From Spirodela intermedia (Eukaryota; Streptophyta; Magnoliopsida; Alismatales; Araceae): a DNA stretch of 64,000 nucleotides. This document shows, in pieces, positions 60,529-64,000 of this stretch (the first letter of the stretch is position 1; each line of letters begins with the position of its first letter). The notes beneath the pieces were generated by a model, which worked only from the letters and a program-made list of their open reading frames with translations, was not told the DNA's origin and did not search any database. The position numbers and the translations under genes are program-made. The stretch is from assembly GCA_902729315.2 (NCBI GenBank), contig LR746269.1, positions 7,022,731 to 7,086,730 on the forward strand, read 5' to 3'.

Positions 60529-63500
60529 TCAACCTCCATAACGACTCCTCAGAGCTTCAGGCGGTTCCTCTTGCATGATGCCCGAACCAGTCGAAGACAA
60601 GTACTGACGGATAGACGTTTCTCGGTCGGCAATAAATGTGTGGTCTAAGAAATTGTCGTAGGCTTCTTGTCCAAGGTTTTTGGCTGCCAATACGCTGGAT
60701 GAGCTTGCCAGTTAGTTTGCTTGCTTACTTTCATAGAGCATATAAGAAACCATATAACACGAATTCAACGATTTGAGATATACAAACGAATTTGCTTATT
60801 TTGAATCAGTTTCTTCCCAGGGTAGTTTTTCTCGTCCGGTTGCAAGGTGAAAACCCAGTCCCAGATAATATTTCTAAAAAAAGAAAAAGAAGTGAAGGAA
60901 AGAGACTATCTCCACCCCTCATTCATTGTGAAGTCCATGAAAGAGTCTGATGGATTTCTTCTTTTTTTCTTCTTTTTTTTTGTTCTTGGGGGGGAGAGGG
61001 GATAATATATTTTGTGTTATTTTTACCATATGGGTTGAAATATTTAATTAAAAAATCACACTTTAAAATTTTTGGTGATCAATACATGAAAAGTAATCCA
61101 CAGGCTGTGTTTACACAACATTCATATAATTCGGAAGGCAAATACATTTCCAAAGAGGCGATTTATAACATCCTCATTCATCGTTTTCATAGAGATCAAC
61201 AGGCTATCCGCTTTAATCCAGTGCTCCTACTTTGTATTAAATGAGTCAAATGCTTAACTAATCCATGACATAAATGATCGATTAGATACTATCTCAAATG
61301 CTGTCCACAATTAGCATCAATCAGTCGACCAGGAGGACCCATCCCCCATTTCATGACACCATGATCAATTATGTCCAAGTCAAACCTTTGCTGAGGCTAT
61401 AATGTAACAAAAACAGGTTTAAATCCTTGTTTTCATGCAAGGATTTTGTATCTCCACACAGCAATTTTCACCCTCCTTCCTATTCAGAATAGCTCACGGT
61501 CGCAATGTCACAATACCTGGTGCTAACAGGGAGCTACACATTGACTTTGCATATCTCATTTGAACATGCATATTTATATTTCACAAGACTATAAATTTGT
61601 GGTAGGGAAGCTTATTTCTTCGTAATTGACAGAAAATATATGCAGGACGAGGAAATGTGTATGGTGATGCGAACCAGTGTCTAAGATAAACACGACAAGG
61701 TAGAATATCATCCCGCCATATCTTATGAATGTTGTGCCGCCCATATCGTTGAAAATATATCTCCTGACTTCCTGCGCAACAGGGAGAGGTTGGAAGCCAA
61801 GAACATTACATTCGATGGTGATGTATGACATCAACTAATAAGCAAGTTCGTGTGGATGGAACAGTCGATGGTGATGTATGACATCAACTAATAAGCAAGT
61901 TCGTGTGGATGGAACAGTGATAATTCAAGTGAAAAATATTAAAGACCAACGGGAAGTATTATTGCATAGGAAATGATCTGCCATAATATGGAAGTAATGA
62001 TCATTCAGGAAAGATCAACTTGGTGGCGTTCTGAAGGCGAGTTAACCAAGCTGCAGAGGACAGAGTTTATTATCTTTTGAGCTGGCATTTGGGCAGTTTC
62101 ATGTGAGAAGACTGAAGATACTCTTCAAACTTTTCACAAGATCTGTAAGATCTTGCGAGAAGAAGAGACGCCACTGAGGCACCACATTTGATCTTCAGTA
62201 GTTGATAGATTACCCACAAAAATAATTAAAAAATCTAGAAATTATTAATTTTCTGAATTGACTTCGAAATAAAAAGGGGAAAAATGAAATCTCTGGAGAA
62301 ATTGTGGTGCTAGGGAAAGCGTGGAATCCACTGTGGAACGATTCCTCTAACAACTACTGATTGGGCGGGCATAAGGCGGGATAGAAATGGAAGGGATATA
62401 TCCCAGAAACCTTGGAAAAGCATACATATCCTGTCATTGATGATATGAGTCCAAACGACTGAACATGCAATACATGTCATATCCGATTGTGAGCACTCAA
62501 ACTCCATGTATCACCAAACCTGGATATTCAGTAGCCCTTCAACAGTCCTTCAAAGTTTCCCAATTTAACAATTTTCATAGATTTTGAGCTGTCACATAGA
62601 TAGAAGCACAAGCGTTATTATTTTCTATAAGTCACGCAACAGTATCTTCTAAATTAAATGGATCCGCGAGCATAGTTCCAATCGACAAAGGGGAGGTTGA
62701 TATATTGATATTCCCTCACTAGAAATAGAATAGAGAAACATGGAAATGTTGAGCATTCAGACGGATAAAGATGATTAATACCTTTGCATCTGACACGGAG
62801 ATATTCATCGTCACTGTAACGAGCACAGAGCACCTGATTCAGTGGCTCAGATGAGGAGTGGGATCAAATTAATCAACTGACTGCTGGTTTTTCAGAAGGC
62901 AGGTGGCTGAAAGTGCACTTACAGCCGAGCGAACAAAAGGTGAGCCATTTGGTTCCTCGGGTACCACCTGTGAAACCAGCCATTGTTGGAGTGCAGGAAG
63001 AGTTTCAGTAGCATATGCATAAAAAAACAGCCAAGACAAGCGGGAAAATGCAATGGGTGTTCGCCGCTTACCGCTAGAAACCGGAATTCGTGTTCCCTTT
63101 CGATGAAGGATGGGATCTGCAAGTTCGATAGAACAAGGGATTATCCATGGAGCTAACTATGCGTGAGAACCCCGGGGGAGAACCCTGTCTACCTCTGTTT
63201 TGTAGATCTCAAACACGGTGACCACCAGGATTTCTCCCTCGCAGGGTTCTACACTCAAGCTGGATATCTCTCCGGTCTCCGCGTTCGCGATCCCTCGCTC
63301 GAAGAAGACTGGGGCCGTGTGAGCGAAGACGCGCCGGAAACCACGCAGCTGGGCCACCCGGAAGTTCCTCAGCTCCGGGAACGTGCTTCTGGCGCTTTTC
63401 TCTGTTTCCGGCGAGAGAATTCAAAATGTGAAGACCGATGCCGAGCCCAATCCATGGGCGAGAACGAAAACCCGAAAGAGTTCAGATGACTGATTGGAAG

Positions 63501-63846
63501 CGAAGAGAGCGGACTGGTCACCAGACAGGAGAGAACCGAAGCCGCAAATGGAAATGTAGCCGTCGAAGCTCAGGAGGGCATCGAAGTCGGACTCATCGCT
63601 CAACTCGGTGAGGCCACAGGGAGCCTCTGCGCCGCCACCTTCCGCCATAGAACACCCACGGCTCGCGGGCCCTCCTCTTCCCCGGCAGAACGACGGGCCA
63701 CGTACGCCGATCGCAGCCGCGACCTTCGATGCCGCCGTCACTCCTCCAGCGTCCCTGGAAACGAACGGCGGGGAGTATTGATAGCTCGGTCTCCGACGAC
63801 TTCCGCCGATGGCAGAGAGCCTGAGAGGATACGAAAGGCCCTCCAT
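60529..63846 (-). CDS. Gamma-glutamylcyclotransferase-like (AIG2-like fold) protein
   Basis: Seven exons on the minus strand, 63846-63522, 63401-63193, 63116-63072, 62967-62923, 62833-62782, 61771-61675 and 60694-60529, join in phase to 312 residues. The domain opens with ICGFGSLLSEKSARSTFPEL, matching the (Y/F)GSL substrate loop of the gamma-glutamylcyclotransferase fold. It continues through FERGIANAETGEISSLSVEP and FIEREHEFRFLAV, where the glutamate in EREHEF is a candidate catalytic acid. The C-terminal plant extension follows (IWRDDILPCRVYLRHC, YDNFLDHTFIADRETSIRQY). Substrate and pathway are unknown for this plant branch. An upstream Met (63846) gives a Ser/Arg-rich, possibly plastid-targeting leader of about 66 residues. 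An in-frame Met at 63648 (MAEGGG) is the alternative start. Intron 5 (61772-62781) carries a perfect 53-bp tandem duplication. The donor after exon 6 (GTTCGC) is weak. Confidence 0.88.
61812..61917. repeat. Perfect 53-bp tandem duplication
   Basis: 61812-61864 and 61865-61917 are identical, in intron 5 of the gamma-glutamylcyclotransferase-like gene. The perfect identity points to a very recent duplication or an assembly artefact. It lies about 40 bases before the acceptor of exon 6. Confidence 0.95.
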
Positions 63847-64000
63847 TTCGATCTCTCGTCCTCCGCCACGACCCCACCCTGAAGTCGCCACTCGTTTGTC
63901 CTCATCTGGGGAGCACACAGTCACAGTAAACAGAACAACGAACCAATATCGTCATGCTCAATTCCACATCTTGATGTTTCACGATGCTCACCGTAGCGGC
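63847..64000 (-). promoter_or_regulatory. Leader or promoter of the gamma-glutamylcyclotransferase-like gene
   Basis: The last 154 bases lie upstream of the minus-strand start at 63846. The coding frame stays open upstream to about 63924 but has no further ATG that I can support. I recognise no other motif. Confidence 0.4.

Noticed and set aside
61675-61771. Apparent frameshift in the gamma-glutamylcyclotransferase-like exon 6
   Set aside because: A recount showed three consecutive G bases across the 61740/61741 boundary; the frame is intact and matches the family.

Overview
This is nuclear DNA from a flowering plant. Ten multi-exon (one intronless) genes with canonical GT-AG introns can be rebuilt. 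Every one has a plant homologue recognisable from memory, and several families are plant-specific (SCAB, GARP/MYBC1, bZIP17, PPD6). Exons, especially first exons, are GC-rich. Introns and intergenic DNA are AT-rich, and GA/CT microsatellites are frequent. The GC-rich first exons fit a monocot or magnoliid, but the window alone does not settle the lineage.

Layout: MED26 (821-4014, +) and a Golgi-type glycosyltransferase (5660-9049, -) are convergent. The glycosyltransferase is divergent from a SCAB actin-binding gene (10482-16982, +). A B1-type cyclin follows (18279-20353, +), then GPAA1 (23795-28850, +) and MYBC1 (30723-31475, +). R3H-SUZ (32236-34841, -), bZIP17 (36656-40247, +) and PPD6 (40477-46229, -) complete the dense part. 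From 46.2 to 60.5 kb no active gene is supported. That stretch holds a decayed Ty3/gypsy element with both LTRs (50731 to about 56592), a flanking pair of old direct repeats, AT-rich DNA and long GA tracts. A gamma-glutamylcyclotransferase-like gene (60529-63846, -) closes the window.

The genes serve unrelated cell functions: transcription (MED26, MYBC1, bZIP17), cell cycle (CYCB1), cytoskeleton and stomata (SCAB), GPI-anchor attachment (GPAA1), RNA binding (R3H), thylakoid lumen (PPD6) and glycan or glutathione-type chemistry. Their order is the more informative signal. MYBC1-R3H-bZIP17-PPD6 and SCAB-CYCB1 match neighbouring Arabidopsis loci as I remember them, which suggests old conserved microsynteny. 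No clearly new biological system is visible. The best leads are the satellite inside the shared R3H/bZIP17 promoter, the bZIP17 intron whose retention would remove the lumenal cleavage site, a cryptic 60-nt exon in PPD6, and a TRIM-like relic in a SCAB intron.

Splice sites were chosen by eye from GT-AG signals, phase agreement and remembered homologues. They were not checked against transcripts.
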